A stretch of DNA of 64,000 nucleotides, taken from the NCBI RefSeq assembly GCF_017051705.1, contig NZ_JAFIDJ010000001.1, positions 1,641,786-1,705,785 on the forward strand, in the 5' to 3' direction. Source of the DNA: Algoriphagus lutimaris. GTDB lineage: Bacteria > Bacteroidota > Bacteroidia > Cytophagales > Cyclobacteriaceae. This document shows, one piece after another, positions 9,546-19,843 of the stretch; the first letter of the stretch is position 1, and each line of letters starts with the position of its first letter. The notes under the pieces were generated by a model, which ran no database searches, was not told the origin of the DNA, and saw only the letters and a list, made by a program, of their open reading frames with translations. The position numbers were made by a program, and so were the translations under genes.

Positions 9546-10691
9546 ATGTCAAATTTTGATTCTATCAGGCCATTTTACGATGCAGAAGCCAATGCTGCCA
9601 TTCGAGAAATAGTGGATGATCCCATGCTGGAGGCCATGATGAATTTCACCTTTCCTTCAGATTCAAAAGAACATTGGAAAGACCTGATGTTACATACCCA
9701 TTCTTTAAGGGATTTTCAAATCAACTTTATTTACCCTGGAGTAAAAAAAGTGCTTGAAAAAAGTTCTGATGGGCTTAGTATCGGTGGTTTCGAGCAATTG
9801 GAACCCAATACGGCATATTTATTTATTTCCAACCACCGGGACATTATTCTCGACACCTCTTTACTTAATGCCTGTCTTTACGAGAATGGGTTGGTCTTAA
9901 CTACTTCAGCTATTGGAGACAATTTGATCAAAAAGAAATTCTTGCATACGCTTTCTAGACTCAATAGAAATTTTGCTATCAAAAGAGGACTTCAAGGAAG
10001 AGCTTTACTGGAAAGTTCTCAATTGGCCTCTGCATATATTAAAAAGTCATTGGTTCATGAAAACAGGTCTGTTTGGACCGCACAAAGAGAAGGAAGAACC
10101 AAGGATGGAAATGATGCTACCCACCGAGGTGTATTGAAAATGCTCACCTTAGCCGAAGATGGTAATGACCCTTTTGCCTACTTCGAAAAAATCAAAGTTG
10201 TTCCGATCTCAATATCCTACGAATACGATCCAACAGACATTTTGAAAATGCCTGAGCTGCTGGCAAAGTCAAGAGATGAAAAATATATAAAGAGCGAAAA
10301 TGAGGACTTCTTAAATCTTTTAAGAGGAATCATGGGTACCAAAAAGAGAATTCACATTCAAGTCAATGGTATTTTAGACCAGGAGATTGCCGAAATTTCA
10401 AAAACTGATCTCAACTTAGGTGAAAAGCTTTCCCAGTTAGCGGCGGTGATAGATCAAAAAATTTGGTCTGGGTATAAACTTTGGCCAAGTAACTACATTG
10501 CCCATGATCTCTTATACGGAGATGAAGAGTACCTTTCTTTTTATACTCCGGAGGAAAAAAATGCATTTGAAAAAAGGTTGGTTGAAAAGGTAGATACCAA
10601 GAATACATTGATGGTTAAAAATTTCCTTGCCATGTATGCCAATCCAGTCAATAATCAAAGGAAAAGCCTGGAATCAAACTCGGTTAATTAA
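9546..10691 (+). CDS. glycerol acyltransferase-family protein (PlsB/PlsC-like)
   Basis: 381 aa with no signal peptide. The acyltransferase block I is ISNHRDIILDTS (about residue 95), which has the essential His and a following Asp. Block III resembles EGR in WTAQREGRTKDGN. These blocks mark enzymes that acylate glycerol-3-phosphate or related acceptors in phospholipid synthesis at the membrane. The spacing H-x5-D differs from the classical H-x4-D of PlsC, so the exact acceptor is uncertain. The 3' end overlaps the convergent kinase gene by 8 bp. Confidence 0.75.
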   Translation: MSNFDSIRPFYDAEANAAIREIVDDPMLEAMMNFTFPSDSKEHWKDLMLHTHSLRDFQINFIYPGVKKVLEKSSDGLSIGGFEQLEPNTAYLFISNHRDIILDTSLLNACLYENGLVLTTSAIGDNLIKKKFLHTLSRLNRNFAIKRGLQGRALLESSQLASAYIKKSLVHENRSVWTAQREGRTKDGNDATHRGVLKMLTLAEDGNDPFAYFEKIKVVPISISYEYDPTDILKMPELLAKSRDEKYIKSENEDFLNLLRGIMGTKKRIHIQVNGILDQEIAEISKTDLNLGEKLSQLAAVIDQKIWSGYKLWPSNYIAHDLLYGDEEYLSFYTPEEKNAFEKRLVEKVDTKNTLMVKNFLAMYANPVNNQRKSLESNSVN

Positions 10692-11886
10692 AACTGATTT
10701 TAATTGTAAACTCAGTCCCTTTTCCTACTTCAGATTGAATGGACATTTCTCCATGTAGATATTTCACCAACTTTCTAACCATATTCACTCCAAAACCAAA
10801 ACCTTTCTCTCCAGAAGTTCCCAGTTCGGTGACTACTTCATTAGAAAGTAACTGAATAATCTTTTCCTGAGACATGCCCATGCCGGAATCCCTCACTTTT
10901 ATTTCCAACATCATTTTATTAGACTCTAGTTTTAAATCCAATAAGATGCATATAGAACCACTGGAGGGAGTGAATTTAATTGAGTTTGAAACTAAGTTCC
11001 CGACAATTTGCATCAATTTAGCCTTTGGGAAAGGCACATATTGATTTTCTTCATTCAAAATTACCTGAAGGTCAATTTCTTTAAGAATTGCCTGAGGAGT
11101 GAACATGTCCAAAATTTTCGTTCGAAAGGATTTTAGATTAAGTTGATAATCTTCGAGTACCGTGGACCGGCGTTGGGAAGTATCATTGTGCTGTTCCAAA
11201 ATTTCATCAGCAAGATCCATCATGGATTTACTACTCTTTTCTATCAATCCCATGTATTCCAACACTTCCTCTGGATCATTACCTCTCCCTTGGCTTATGA
11301 TTATTTCAGCAAGCCCCATAATTCCACCCAATGGTCCTCGAATATCATGGGCAAGCTTTCTTTGACTTTGGTGTAGTCCCCCAATTTGAACTTCCAAATC
11401 TTGAATCTTGCTATTCACTTTCAAACGATCAACAATTTGCCTAGCGATCATTTTAAGCAGTTCTCTTTTTTCCTGACTAACCTGCTTCAACTCGACATCC
11501 ATCACACAAAGTGATCCGAGGTTATACCCTTCCGAAGTTTTCAGAGGAACTCCCAGATAATAAGTCAGATTTGGGTTCTCTGTAACATACTTCTTTTCTT
11601 TGAAGCGCTCATCTAATCTTAAATCATCAACTTCGAAAAATTCACCTTCCTCATTTCCAAGTGTATATTGGCATACGGAATCTTCTCTAGGCATTTGAGT
11701 TAATTCCATACCCACAGAGGCAATACTCCATTGAGTATAGGAATCTATCAAATTAACCAACGAAACTTGGGTACCGGCCACAGATGCAGCCATTTCAGCC
11801 AGCCATTCAATCCCATGCTTGGCATCGTAATAATCTAAATCCAAGTTGCTTAAGGCTAAAATTCTTTCCAACTCATTGTCTAGCAT
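10684..11886 (-). CDS. GAF-domain sensor histidine kinase
   Basis: 400 aa from the ATG at 11886 (a TTG at 11904 is also possible). Residues about 20-155 are a GAF sensor domain. The dimerisation/phosphoacceptor helix has HDIRGPLGGIMG with the phospho-His. The ATPase part has NLVSNSIKFTP (N box), RDSGMGMS (G1) and GFGFGVNMV (G2). There are no membrane helices, so it senses a cytoplasmic ligand or redox state. No response regulator lies nearby, which makes it an orphan kinase. Confidence 0.92.
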   Translation of the reverse strand: MLDNELERILALSNLDLDYYDAKHGIEWLAEMAASVAGTQVSLVNLIDSYTQWSIASVGMELTQMPREDSVCQYTLGNEEGEFFEVDDLRLDERFKEKKYVTENPNLTYYLGVPLKTSEGYNLGSLCVMDVELKQVSQEKRELLKMIARQIVDRLKVNSKIQDLEVQIGGLHQSQRKLAHDIRGPLGGIMGLAEIIISQGRGNDPEEVLEYMGLIEKSSKSMMDLADEILEQHNDTSQRRSTVLEDYQLNLKSFRTKILDMFTPQAILKEIDLQVILNEENQYVPFPKAKLMQIVGNLVSNSIKFTPSSGSICILLDLKLESNKMMLEIKVRDSGMGMSQEKIIQLLSNEVVTELGTSGEKGFGFGVNMVRKLVKYLHGEMSIQSEVGKGTEFTIKISFN

Positions 11887-11997
11887 TAACTTTTGGTTAT
11901 CCAAAGCAGGAATTATATTAGTTAAAACATTGAAAACAGATCAAAATGCCCCATTTTCATATCTAGATTTATTGCAACGCTTAATTTTCATCTTGAA

Positions 11998-12597
11998 ATG
12001 TTCATTAAAAATCAACACTGCCTTTTGACTTTACTATTAGTTTGTATTGTTTGTTCCTTATCTTTTAGTCAATCCTCAAAGAAGGTACCTTTAGGAGAGA
12101 TTAAGACTCCCTATGGGAAAATTTTAATTTCCCTTGCAGATCAAACTCCTAACCATCGTGATAGTTTCATAGAATTGGCAAGCGCAGGCTATTGGGACAC
12201 ACTCACTTTCAATCGGGTTATTCCAAATTTTGTCAATCAAGGGGGATGCCCAGATACTGAAGAAGGGTTTAATGATCCAGAATATTTACTAGCTCCGGAA
12301 ATCACTCCAGAACTTACTCATGTTTATGGTGCTGTTGGTTCAGGAAGAGATGGAAATCCAGAAAAAATCAGTGCTCGTTGTCAATTTTACATTATTCAAA
12401 ATCCGGAAGGAGTCCATCGACTAGATGGAGATTACACGGTATTCGGTCAGGTAGTTCAAGGTATGGATGTAGTGGAAACCATCGCACATCTAGATACCGA
12501 TGACAAAGATGAACCATTGAAGCCGGTTACCATGAAAATTAAAATCAAATACTTCTCTCCCTCAAAAATCGAAAAACTTAAAAATTCAAATCCATGA
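11998..12597 (+). CDS. exported peptidyl-prolyl cis-trans isomerase, cyclophilin type
   Basis: 199 aa. The N-terminal signal peptide ends near residue 25 (SLSFSQ). The cyclophilin domain has FNRVIPNFVNQGGCP, followed by GSGRDGNPEKISARCQFYI and YTVFGQVVQGMDVV. It catalyses proline isomerisation during folding of periplasmic or outer-membrane proteins. Its stop overlaps the start of the next gene (ATGA at 12594), so the two are co-transcribed. Confidence 0.93.
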   Translation: MFIKNQHCLLTLLLVCIVCSLSFSQSSKKVPLGEIKTPYGKILISLADQTPNHRDSFIELASAGYWDTLTFNRVIPNFVNQGGCPDTEEGFNDPEYLLAPEITPELTHVYGAVGSGRDGNPEKISARCQFYIIQNPEGVHRLDGDYTVFGQVVQGMDVVETIAHLDTDDKDEPLKPVTMKIKIKYFSPSKIEKLKNSNP

Positions 12598-13664
12598 AAC
12601 CCATAAAAATATTAGTGGTAGGATGCGGAAACATGGGAGCTTCTCATGCCGCCGCCTATCACCAATTTCCTGAGTTTGAAATTTGCGGATTGGTCGCCAG
12701 AGGAAGCAGTAAAGAAAAGCTCAATCAAAAATTGCAAGCAGCATATCCTCTCTTTGAAGATTTTGAATCTGCATTGGAAAAAACTTCGCCAGATGCTGTT
12801 TGCATCAGCACCTATCCTGACACCCATGAAGAATTTGCTTTGGCTGCTTTGGAAGCTGATTGCCATGTTTTTATTGAAAAACCATTAGCAGATACTGTAT
12901 TGGGTTGTGAAAAGATCATTGCCAAAGCAAAGGAAAAGAACAAAAAGGTGGTGGTAGGATATATCTTGAGACATCATCCTTCCTGGATTAGATTTATAGA
13001 AGAAGCCCAAAAAATGGGAAAACCCTTGGTGATGCGTATGAACCTGAATCAGCAAAGCCAAGGCTATATGTGGGAGGTCCACAAAAACCTCATGAAAAGC
13101 CTAAGTCCCATTGTGGATTGTGGAGTGCATTACATTGATGTAATGTGCCAAATGACCCGTTCTAAGCCAATATCTGTATCCGCAATCGGTGCCCGCTTAA
13201 CCGATGCCATTGCCACTGACAATTACAATTATGGTCAACTACAAATCCGCTTTGAAGATGGTTCTGTTGGATGGTATGAAGCAGGTTGGGGTCCTATGGT
13301 CAGCGAAACAGCTTTCTTTGTCAAAGATGTTTTTGGTCCTAAAGGATCGGTTTCTATTACTGCCAAAGAAGCGGGATCATCTGGGAAATCTGATGATGTA
13401 GATAGCCATACCAAAACAGAATCCATTCGGGTCCACCATGCCGACATCAATACAGAAAACAAGTTTATTAAAAAAGATGAATGGATTGATATGAAGGATG
13501 AACCTGGGCATCAAGAGCTTTGTAACCGAGAGCAGTCTTTCTTTTTGAAATCTATTAGGGATGACCTTAATTTGGATGATCATTTGGATGATGCCCTGAA
13601 CAGTTTAAAGATCGCTTTTGCTTGCGATGAATCAGTAAAGACCGGTGAAACAGTAAAACTGTAG
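12594..13664 (+). CDS. Gfo/Idh/MocA-family NAD(P)-dependent sugar oxidoreductase
   Basis: 356 aa. The Rossmann start GCGNMGASHAAAYHQ is at residues 10-24, and the family signature EKPLADTVLGCEKI with the catalytic-region Lys is near residue 95. The C-terminal alpha/beta domain has VDCGVHYIDVM. Such enzymes oxidise or reduce sugars and inositols. Its place at the head of the fucose-type cluster suggests a sugar or sugar-derivative substrate, but none can be assigned. The start codon overlaps the cyclophilin stop. Confidence 0.88.
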   Translation: MKPIKILVVGCGNMGASHAAAYHQFPEFEICGLVARGSSKEKLNQKLQAAYPLFEDFESALEKTSPDAVCISTYPDTHEEFALAALEADCHVFIEKPLADTVLGCEKIIAKAKEKNKKVVVGYILRHHPSWIRFIEEAQKMGKPLVMRMNLNQQSQGYMWEVHKNLMKSLSPIVDCGVHYIDVMCQMTRSKPISVSAIGARLTDAIATDNYNYGQLQIRFEDGSVGWYEAGWGPMVSETAFFVKDVFGPKGSVSITAKEAGSSGKSDDVDSHTKTESIRVHHADINTENKFIKKDEWIDMKDEPGHQELCNREQSFFLKSIRDDLNLDDHLDDALNSLKIAFACDESVKTGETVKL

Positions 13665-13684
13665 CTTAAAATCAAAAGTTATTG

Positions 13685-13695
13685 CGGTTGGTTAA
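13685..13695. promoter_or_regulatory. candidate operator half-site before the first SDR gene
   Basis: The 11-mer CGGTTGGTTAA occurs here, and its exact reverse complement occurs at 14527-14537 upstream of the FAH gene. Both lie 45-100 bp before a fucose-cluster transcription start region. A LacI- or GntR-type regulator site is possible; no regulator gene is visible. Confidence 0.35.
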
Positions 13696-13730
13696 AAGCG
13701 ACATTATCTTAATTTTTTTTTATAAAAATC

Positions 13731-14486
13731 ATGAAAAATAAAACCATAGTAATAACCGGAGGAGCCAGTGGTATAGGATTGGCAATGGTGAAAAAATTTG
13801 CTTCGGAGGGAAGTTCCGTGTATTTCTTGGATCTCAACGAAGCTGGAGAAGCCATCAGTAAAGAACTTACTGCCGAGGGAAAAACTACCACATTTATCAA
13901 ATGTAACTTAGCATCCTTCTCAGAAACCGACAATGCGATTAAAAGCATTCCTGGAAAAATCGATGTGCTCATCAATAATGCTGGAATTTCCCATATTGGA
14001 AAAGTTGAAAACACCTCGGAAGAAGACTTTGACAAAGTATTTCAAGTCAATGTAAAGGGCATGTTTAACTGTACCAAAGCGGCCTTACCTAAGTTGAAAG
14101 AAAATGGTGGTGGGTCTATTTTAAACATGGCTTCTGTTGCTGCTACTATCGGGATTCCGGACCGATTCGCCTATTCCATGACTAAAGGAGCCGCTTATTC
14201 CATGACTTTAAGTATTGCCCGAGATTATGTAGCGGATGGTATTAGATGCAATTGCTTATCTCCAGGAAGAGTCCATACTCCTTTTGTGGATGGATTTTTA
14301 GCTAAAAACTATCCGGGTCAGGAAAAAGAAATGTTTGAAAAACTTTCTGCAACCCAACCAATAGGAAGAATGGCTACTCCAGAAGAAATTGCCAACCTAG
14401 CCTATTTTGTGAGTTCCGATGCCGGTAGCTTTATTACAGGTACCAATATCCCAATTGACGGAGGGTTTTTAGGACTTAAAATGTAA
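13731..14486 (+). CDS. SDR oxidoreductase, probable 2-keto-3-deoxy-L-fuconate dehydrogenase
   Basis: 251 aa. It has the glycine-rich NAD site TGGASGIG (residues 8-15), NNAG at about 82-85, the catalytic Ser in NMASVAA, and the YSMTKGA (YxxxK) motif. The C-terminal IDGGFLGLKM is classical for the family. In oxidative L-fucose degradation, one SDR oxidises 2-keto-3-deoxy-L-fuconate to the 2,4-diketo acid, which the FAH enzyme encoded next then cleaves. Assignment of this SDR rather than the one at 16339 to that step is inferred from gene order and general resemblance. Confidence 0.7.
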   Translation: MKNKTIVITGGASGIGLAMVKKFASEGSSVYFLDLNEAGEAISKELTAEGKTTTFIKCNLASFSETDNAIKSIPGKIDVLINNAGISHIGKVENTSEEDFDKVFQVNVKGMFNCTKAALPKLKENGGGSILNMASVAATIGIPDRFAYSMTKGAAYSMTLSIARDYVADGIRCNCLSPGRVHTPFVDGFLAKNYPGQEKEMFEKLSATQPIGRMATPEEIANLAYFVSSDAGSFITGTNIPIDGGFLGLKM

Positions 14487-14526
14487 AATAAATTGATTTA
14501 CATTCTTGATTTAGGAATATAGACTA

Positions 14527-14542
14527 TTAACCAACCGATTAA
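14527..14542. promoter_or_regulatory. candidate operator, partial palindrome
   Basis: TTAACCAACCGATTAA is an imperfect palindrome with TTAA ends. Its first 11 bases are the reverse complement of the element at 13685-13695. It lies in the 143-bp gap before the FAH gene at 14630 and may be the control site of the downstream operon. Confidence 0.35.
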
Positions 14543-14629
14543 ATGGCATTCGTTCATTATCCTAAATCTTGATACTAATTCTACACACTCAATTCAAAAT
14601 ACCATATACAAAATTCTAGACACTAGATT

Positions 14630-15490
14630 ATGAAACTGATACGATTTGGAGAAGCTGGTCAAGAAAAGCCAGGAATTATAGATGAAGAAGGAAACTACCT
14701 AGATTGTTCTGGCTTCCTTGAAGATTGGAACGAGCAATTCTTTGCCGAAAATGGGCTCGATAGATTGGACGCTTGGTTAGAAGCAAACCTCGATACCTTA
14801 AATAAAATCCCAGAAGGTAGTAGAATTGCCTCTCCTGTTGCCAGACCTTCCAAAATTGTTTGCATTGGATTAAACTACAGGAAACATGCCATTGAATCAG
14901 GTATGCCGGTTCCCGAAATACCAATCATCTTTATGAAAGCTACTTCTTCCCTATGCGGACCATTTGATCCAATTTATATTCCAAAAAATTCGGTTGCTAC
15001 TGACTGGGAAGTTGAATTGGCGGTAGTGATTGGAAAAAGAGCCAAATATGTCAGCAAGGAAAATGCAATGGATTATGTAGCAGGTTATTGCTTACATAAT
15101 GATGTCAGTGAAAGAGATTTTCAGCTTCGACACGGTGGACAATGGGTAAAAGGAAAAAGTGCAGACAATTTTGCTCCTCTAGGTCCTTTTATGGCTACCA
15201 AAACTGAGATTCCCGATCCTCATAATTTGAGACTTTGGTTGAAACTTAATGGAGAAACGATTCAGGACAGCAATACTTCTGACTTGGTATTTGATATTCC
15301 AACCCTTATCGAACACCTAAGTCAATACATGACTTTATTGCCTGGAGATGTGATCTCTACCGGAACTCCTGCAGGGGTAGGTCTAGGATTTGACCCACCA
15401 AGGTATTTGGCTGAAGGAGATGTAGTAGAGCTAGGAATCGATGGATTGGGCGTTTCCAGGCAAGTGGCAGTCAATGATCCGGAAGCATGA
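14630..15490 (+). CDS. fumarylacetoacetate hydrolase-family enzyme, probable 2,4-diketo-3-deoxy-L-fuconate hydrolase
   Basis: 286 aa with an N-terminal cap and a FAH fold. The conserved opening CIGLNYRKHAIESG begins near residue 82. The metal ligands are in DWEVELAVVIG (two Glu) and the Asp of HNDVSERDFQ. A substrate Lys lies in WVKGKSADNFAP. The family hydrolyses C-C bonds of beta-diketo acids; in fucose catabolism the products are pyruvate and L-lactate. The stop overlaps the start of the lactonase gene (ATGA at 15487), which supports a common operon. Confidence 0.85.
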   Translation: MKLIRFGEAGQEKPGIIDEEGNYLDCSGFLEDWNEQFFAENGLDRLDAWLEANLDTLNKIPEGSRIASPVARPSKIVCIGLNYRKHAIESGMPVPEIPIIFMKATSSLCGPFDPIYIPKNSVATDWEVELAVVIGKRAKYVSKENAMDYVAGYCLHNDVSERDFQLRHGGQWVKGKSADNFAPLGPFMATKTEIPDPHNLRLWLKLNGETIQDSNTSDLVFDIPTLIEHLSQYMTLLPGDVISTGTPAGVGLGFDPPRYLAEGDVVELGIDGLGVSRQVAVNDPEA

Positions 15491-16317
15491 GAATAGATGC
15501 TCACCAGCATTTCTGGAAGTATAATCCACAAAAACATCAGTGGATCAATGATGATATGAAGGTCATCCAGAAGAATTTTCTTCCAGAGGACCTGATTCCT
15601 CTACTTTCCCAACATCAGCTTGATGGCTGTGTGGCTGTTCAGGCTGATGAAAGTTTTTATGAAACCGCATTTTTAATTGATTTAGCAGAAAAGTTCAAAG
15701 AAATAAAAGCAGTGGTAGGTTGGGCTGATTTAGGTAGTGATGCCTTGGACAAGGATCTTGATCAGTTTTCCAAACACAAAAAGCTTAAAGGATACCGGGA
15801 AGTTTTACAAGACAAGCCGGTGGAATACATGCTTAGAAAAGAGTATATCCGTGGTATTGAGAAAATAGGAAAGCGAGGATATACTTATGATATTCTAATC
15901 TTTCCTAATCAACTGGAAGCCACCCTGCAATTTTTGAAACGAAGTCCAGAGCAACCATTTGTCATTGACCATCTGGCTAAACCTAATATTAAGCTGGGAA
16001 TCTGGAGAGAATGGAAAAAGGAACTGTCCCCTATCGCAGAGCGGGAATATGTTTCCTGCAAACTATCTGGTATGGTCACCGAGGCGGACTGGAAAGCATG
16101 GAAACCCAATGATTTTGAAAACTATATGGAGATTGTTTTGGAGACTTTTGGTCCCAAGAGATTGATGTTTGGTTCTGACTGGCCAGTTTGTTTGGTCGCT
16201 GCAGAATATGAACAAGTATTTGAATTGGTAGATCGTTTTACCGACAAGCTTTCACCTTCTGAGAAAAAATTAATTATGGGTGAAAATGCAGTAGATTTTT
16301 ACGGGATAAAAGAATAA
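15487..16317 (+). CDS. amidohydrolase, probable L-fuconolactonase
   Basis: 276 aa. This is an amidohydrolase_2-type TIM barrel opening with IDAHQHFWKY (metal-binding HxH), then FVIDHLAKP and the late MFGSDWPVC with the catalytic Asp. Close relatives hydrolyse L-fucono-1,5-lactone or L-rhamnono-lactone to the free acid. It is translationally coupled to the FAH gene and followed after 21 bp by the second SDR. Confidence 0.85.
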   Translation: MRIDAHQHFWKYNPQKHQWINDDMKVIQKNFLPEDLIPLLSQHQLDGCVAVQADESFYETAFLIDLAEKFKEIKAVVGWADLGSDALDKDLDQFSKHKKLKGYREVLQDKPVEYMLRKEYIRGIEKIGKRGYTYDILIFPNQLEATLQFLKRSPEQPFVIDHLAKPNIKLGIWREWKKELSPIAEREYVSCKLSGMVTEADWKAWKPNDFENYMEIVLETFGPKRLMFGSDWPVCLVAAEYEQVFELVDRFTDKLSPSEKKLIMGENAVDFYGIKE

Positions 16318-17108
<791 letters not shown>

Positions 17109-17109
<1 letters not shown>

Positions 17110-18428
17110 TGAACAACCCAACCCAAAAACCTGCTCTTGTCCCCAAAAATTTAATTCTTCCATTCATTCTGATTACCTCCCTCTTTGCCTTGTGGGGGTT
17201 TGCCAATGACATCACCAATCCCATGGTGGCTGCATTTAAAAGAGTATTGGAATTGAATAACACCCAGGCATCTTGGGTGCAAATGGCATTTTATGGAGGC
17301 TACTTTACCATGGCCCTTCCTGCTGCCTTTTTCATTAAAAAATACTCCTACAAAACAGGAATTCTACTTGGACTAGGTCTGTATGGATTCGGAGCCCTCC
17401 TATTTTACCCAGCAGCAGCTTGGGAAAGTTATGGTTTCTTCTTAGCCTCCTTATACATCTTGACCTTTGGCTTGGCTTTTTTAGAGACCACTGCCAACCC
17501 CTATATTTTGGCAATGGGACCAGAAGCCACCGCTACCCAACGATTGAACTTAGCCCAGGCCTTTAACCCTATGGGAGCTTTGGCAGGCTTATTTGTAGCC
17601 AAGCAATTCATCCTGAATGCCCTCCAATCCAATGAAACAGATGCGGATGGGAATATCATCTTCACCACCTTGGATGAATCTGCTAAGGCCGTGATTAGAA
17701 CTGCAGATTTGATGGTCATACGAAATCCTTATGTGATGCTTGGATTGGTGGTTTTGGCCATTTTAGTCATTATCGCCTTGGCCAAAATGCCCGAAAGTAA
17801 AGACGCTAACAACCGAATTGACTTTGCTGCTACCATGAAAAGGTTATTGGCCAAAAGGAATTTTGTGGAAGGAACTTTTGCACAGATGTTTTATGTAGGT
17901 GCTCAGATTATGGTTTGGACCTATATCTACCAATATGCTGAAGTATTAGGGATTTCCAATGCTTCTGCAGTGAATTACGGGTATTCGGCATTGGTGGTAT
18001 TTTTAATTGGGAGATGGATTTGCACCTACTTATTTAAGTTTTTTGCTCCGGCAAAGTTACTAGCCATTTTCTCTGTATTAGCCATCCTATTTACAGCTGG
18101 AGCCATATTCCTTCCCGGAATGTTAGGATTATATAATTTGGTGGCGATTTCCTTTGCCATGTCCTTGATGTTCCCAACAATTTATGGAATCGCTTTAGAA
18201 GGTCTTGGTGAAGACTCCAAATTTGCTGCTGCCTTTTTGGTAATGGCGATTGTAGGTGGTGCCATCATGCCCACCCTACAAGGAATGATTATGGACATAG
18301 GAGGAGCAGGTTACGATGACACCCTTATTTTAGGGGTACCTGAGGTCAATTTCTCCTTTATTCTGCCTTTAATCTGTTTTGTATTTGTAGGATTGTTTAG
18401 TATTCGAGTAAAATCTTCTGCCCAATGA
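17109..18428 (+). CDS. fucP: L-fucose:H+ symporter-like MFS permease
   Basis: 439 aa with twelve predicted helices. FucP-type hallmarks are ALWGFANDITNPMV in the first helix (the acidic residue is the family proton site), FLETTANPYILAMG and LNLAQAFNPMG. The product imports the deoxy-hexose used by the surrounding enzymes. It overlaps the SDR gene upstream by 1 bp and the mutarotase gene downstream by 4 bp. Confidence 0.88.
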
Positions 18429-18766
18429 AAACCCAAACATTTGTGCTGATCTGTGACCTAAAAAATGAAGAAGAAGCCATTCAAGCCTACGTAGCATGTC
18501 ATAAGGCAGTGGCTCCAGAAATCATTGAGAGTATTCGGGTTGCTGGAGTCTTGCAAATGAGTATTTACCGTTGGCAGAACAGGTTGACCATGATATTGGT
18601 GGGTGACAAGGATTTCTCTTTCGAAAAGAAGGCAAAACTAGATGAGAGCAATCCAAAAGTGCAGGAATGGGAGACCTTCCTTGGACAATATCAGACCAAT
18701 CTCCCAGGTACTCCGGCTAATTGGAGATGGGCGATTACTGAGAAAATTTTTGAGTTTAAAGTCTAA
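18425..18766 (+). CDS. L-rhamnose/L-fucose mutarotase (RhaM family)
   Basis: 113 aa, the full family length. The compact ferredoxin-like alpha/beta fold shows YVACHKAVAPEIIES, MSIYRWQNRLTMIL and a Trp-rich C-terminus (PGTPANWRWA). Mutarotases interconvert the anomers of the imported sugar so that the dehydrogenase gets its preferred form. The start overlaps the permease stop (ATGA). Confidence 0.85.
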   Translation: MKTQTFVLICDLKNEEEAIQAYVACHKAVAPEIIESIRVAGVLQMSIYRWQNRLTMILVGDKDFSFEKKAKLDESNPKVQEWETFLGQYQTNLPGTPANWRWAITEKIFEFKV

Positions 18767-18776
18767 AATAAACCTT

Positions 18777-19700
18777 ATGAAAAAGATATTATTAGTACTC
18801 AGTGTAGTTATGGGTTATGGATTTGTAAATGCTCAAGAAATCGTTTTACCACTTTGGGAAGGAACTCCTCCTCTTCAAACCGATATGGGTTTGGAAGAAA
18901 AAGCCGTGGAGCAAGGAATTATTCGAATTGAAAATGTTCAGATTCCTCAGATTGAAGTCTTTTTACCAAGTAAGCAATCACGAACAGGACAAGCAGTAGT
19001 CATTTTTCCTGGAGGTGGATACCATATTCTAGCTTATGACTGGGAAGGAAGGGATTTTGCCAAATGGCTAAACACCCAAGGAATAGTTGGAATTGTCGTT
19101 AAATACAGACTCCCCGATTCCAAATCACTGACAGATGGGAAGGAGGTTCCCTTACTCGACGCACAAAGAGCTATTCGACTGGCAAGACATCATGCAAACG
19201 ACTGGCAAATAGATCCAGACAAAATCGGTGTCTTGGGATTCTCTGCTGGTGGACATTTAGCCTCGACGGTAAGTACCCAATATGCCCATGAAGTAGATCG
19301 GCCAAAAGATGCCATAGATGCCTTACCTGCACGTCCTGACTTTTCAATTTTAGCTTACCCGGTTATATCATTCAGGGATGCCAGTGCCCATTCAGGTTCT
19401 AGAAGAAACTTAATCGGAGAAAACGCTCCACAAGAGTTGATCGATCGTTTTTCGGGTGAACTAAACGTCACTGAAGACACCCCTCCTACGTTCTTGGTAC
19501 ATGCACAGGATGACAAAGGGGTTCCAATCGAAAACAGCTTTTTATATTACAAAGCCCTTCATGCCAAGGGAGTTCCTGCTTCTCTGCACATCTATCCTAC
19601 CGGAGGACATGGCTTCGGCTTTGGATTAGGTAAAGGTCCTGTTTCTGGATGGAGAGAGGTGTTGTTGGATTGGATGATTTCACTGAGTAGTGAGCAGTGA
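18777..19700 (+). CDS. secreted alpha/beta hydrolase, acetyl-xylan/carbohydrate esterase-like (BD-FAE type)
   Basis: 307 aa from the ATG at 18777; a longer frame overlapping the mutarotase gene is ignored because a clear signal peptide (ends at VNAQ) starts here. The oxyanion segment is IFPGGGYHILAY, the nucleophile motif GFSAGGHLAS has S156, Asp is in HAQDDKGVP and His in GGHGFGFG. Such enzymes remove acyl groups from glycans, which would fit processing of a fucose-containing polymer before uptake. The last codons and the stop lie in the start of a heptanucleotide repeat. Confidence 0.82.
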   Translation: MKKILLVLSVVMGYGFVNAQEIVLPLWEGTPPLQTDMGLEEKAVEQGIIRIENVQIPQIEVFLPSKQSRTGQAVVIFPGGGYHILAYDWEGRDFAKWLNTQGIVGIVVKYRLPDSKSLTDGKEVPLLDAQRAIRLARHHANDWQIDPDKIGVLGFSAGGHLASTVSTQYAHEVDRPKDAIDALPARPDFSILAYPVISFRDASAHSGSRRNLIGENAPQELIDRFSGELNVTEDTPPTFLVHAQDDKGVPIENSFLYYKALHAKGVPASLHIYPTGGHGFGFGLGKGPVSGWREVLLDWMISLSSEQ

Positions 19701-19757
19701 TCAGTGGTCAGTGATCAGTGGTCAGTGGTCAGTGGTCAGGAGTCACTGGTCAGGAGG
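19695..19757. repeat. heptanucleotide tandem repeat, CAGTGRT type
   Basis: About nine 7-bp units run head to tail: CAGTGAT, CAGTGGT, CAGTGAT, then three CAGTGGT, followed by degenerating units. Two further units lie at 19939-19952 and a related block is at 20768-20809. The repeat starts inside the last codons of the esterase gene. Confidence 0.85.
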
Positions 19758-19785
19758 AAGTTGCACTGCGCAGATTTTTTTTGAA

Positions 19786-19843
19786 CTGTCATTGCGAGCC
19801 TGCCTTCCGGTAGGCAGGGAGGAAGAACGACGACGTGGCAATC
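19786..19843. repeat. REP-like dispersed palindromic element
   Basis: The element begins with TCATTGCGAG and ends with GACGTGGCAATCA. Inside it is the hairpin TGCCT-tccggt-AGGCA at 19801-19816. This layout matches an interspersed element type I know from other Bacteroidota intergenic regions. Copy number in this genome cannot be seen from one window. Confidence 0.6.
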
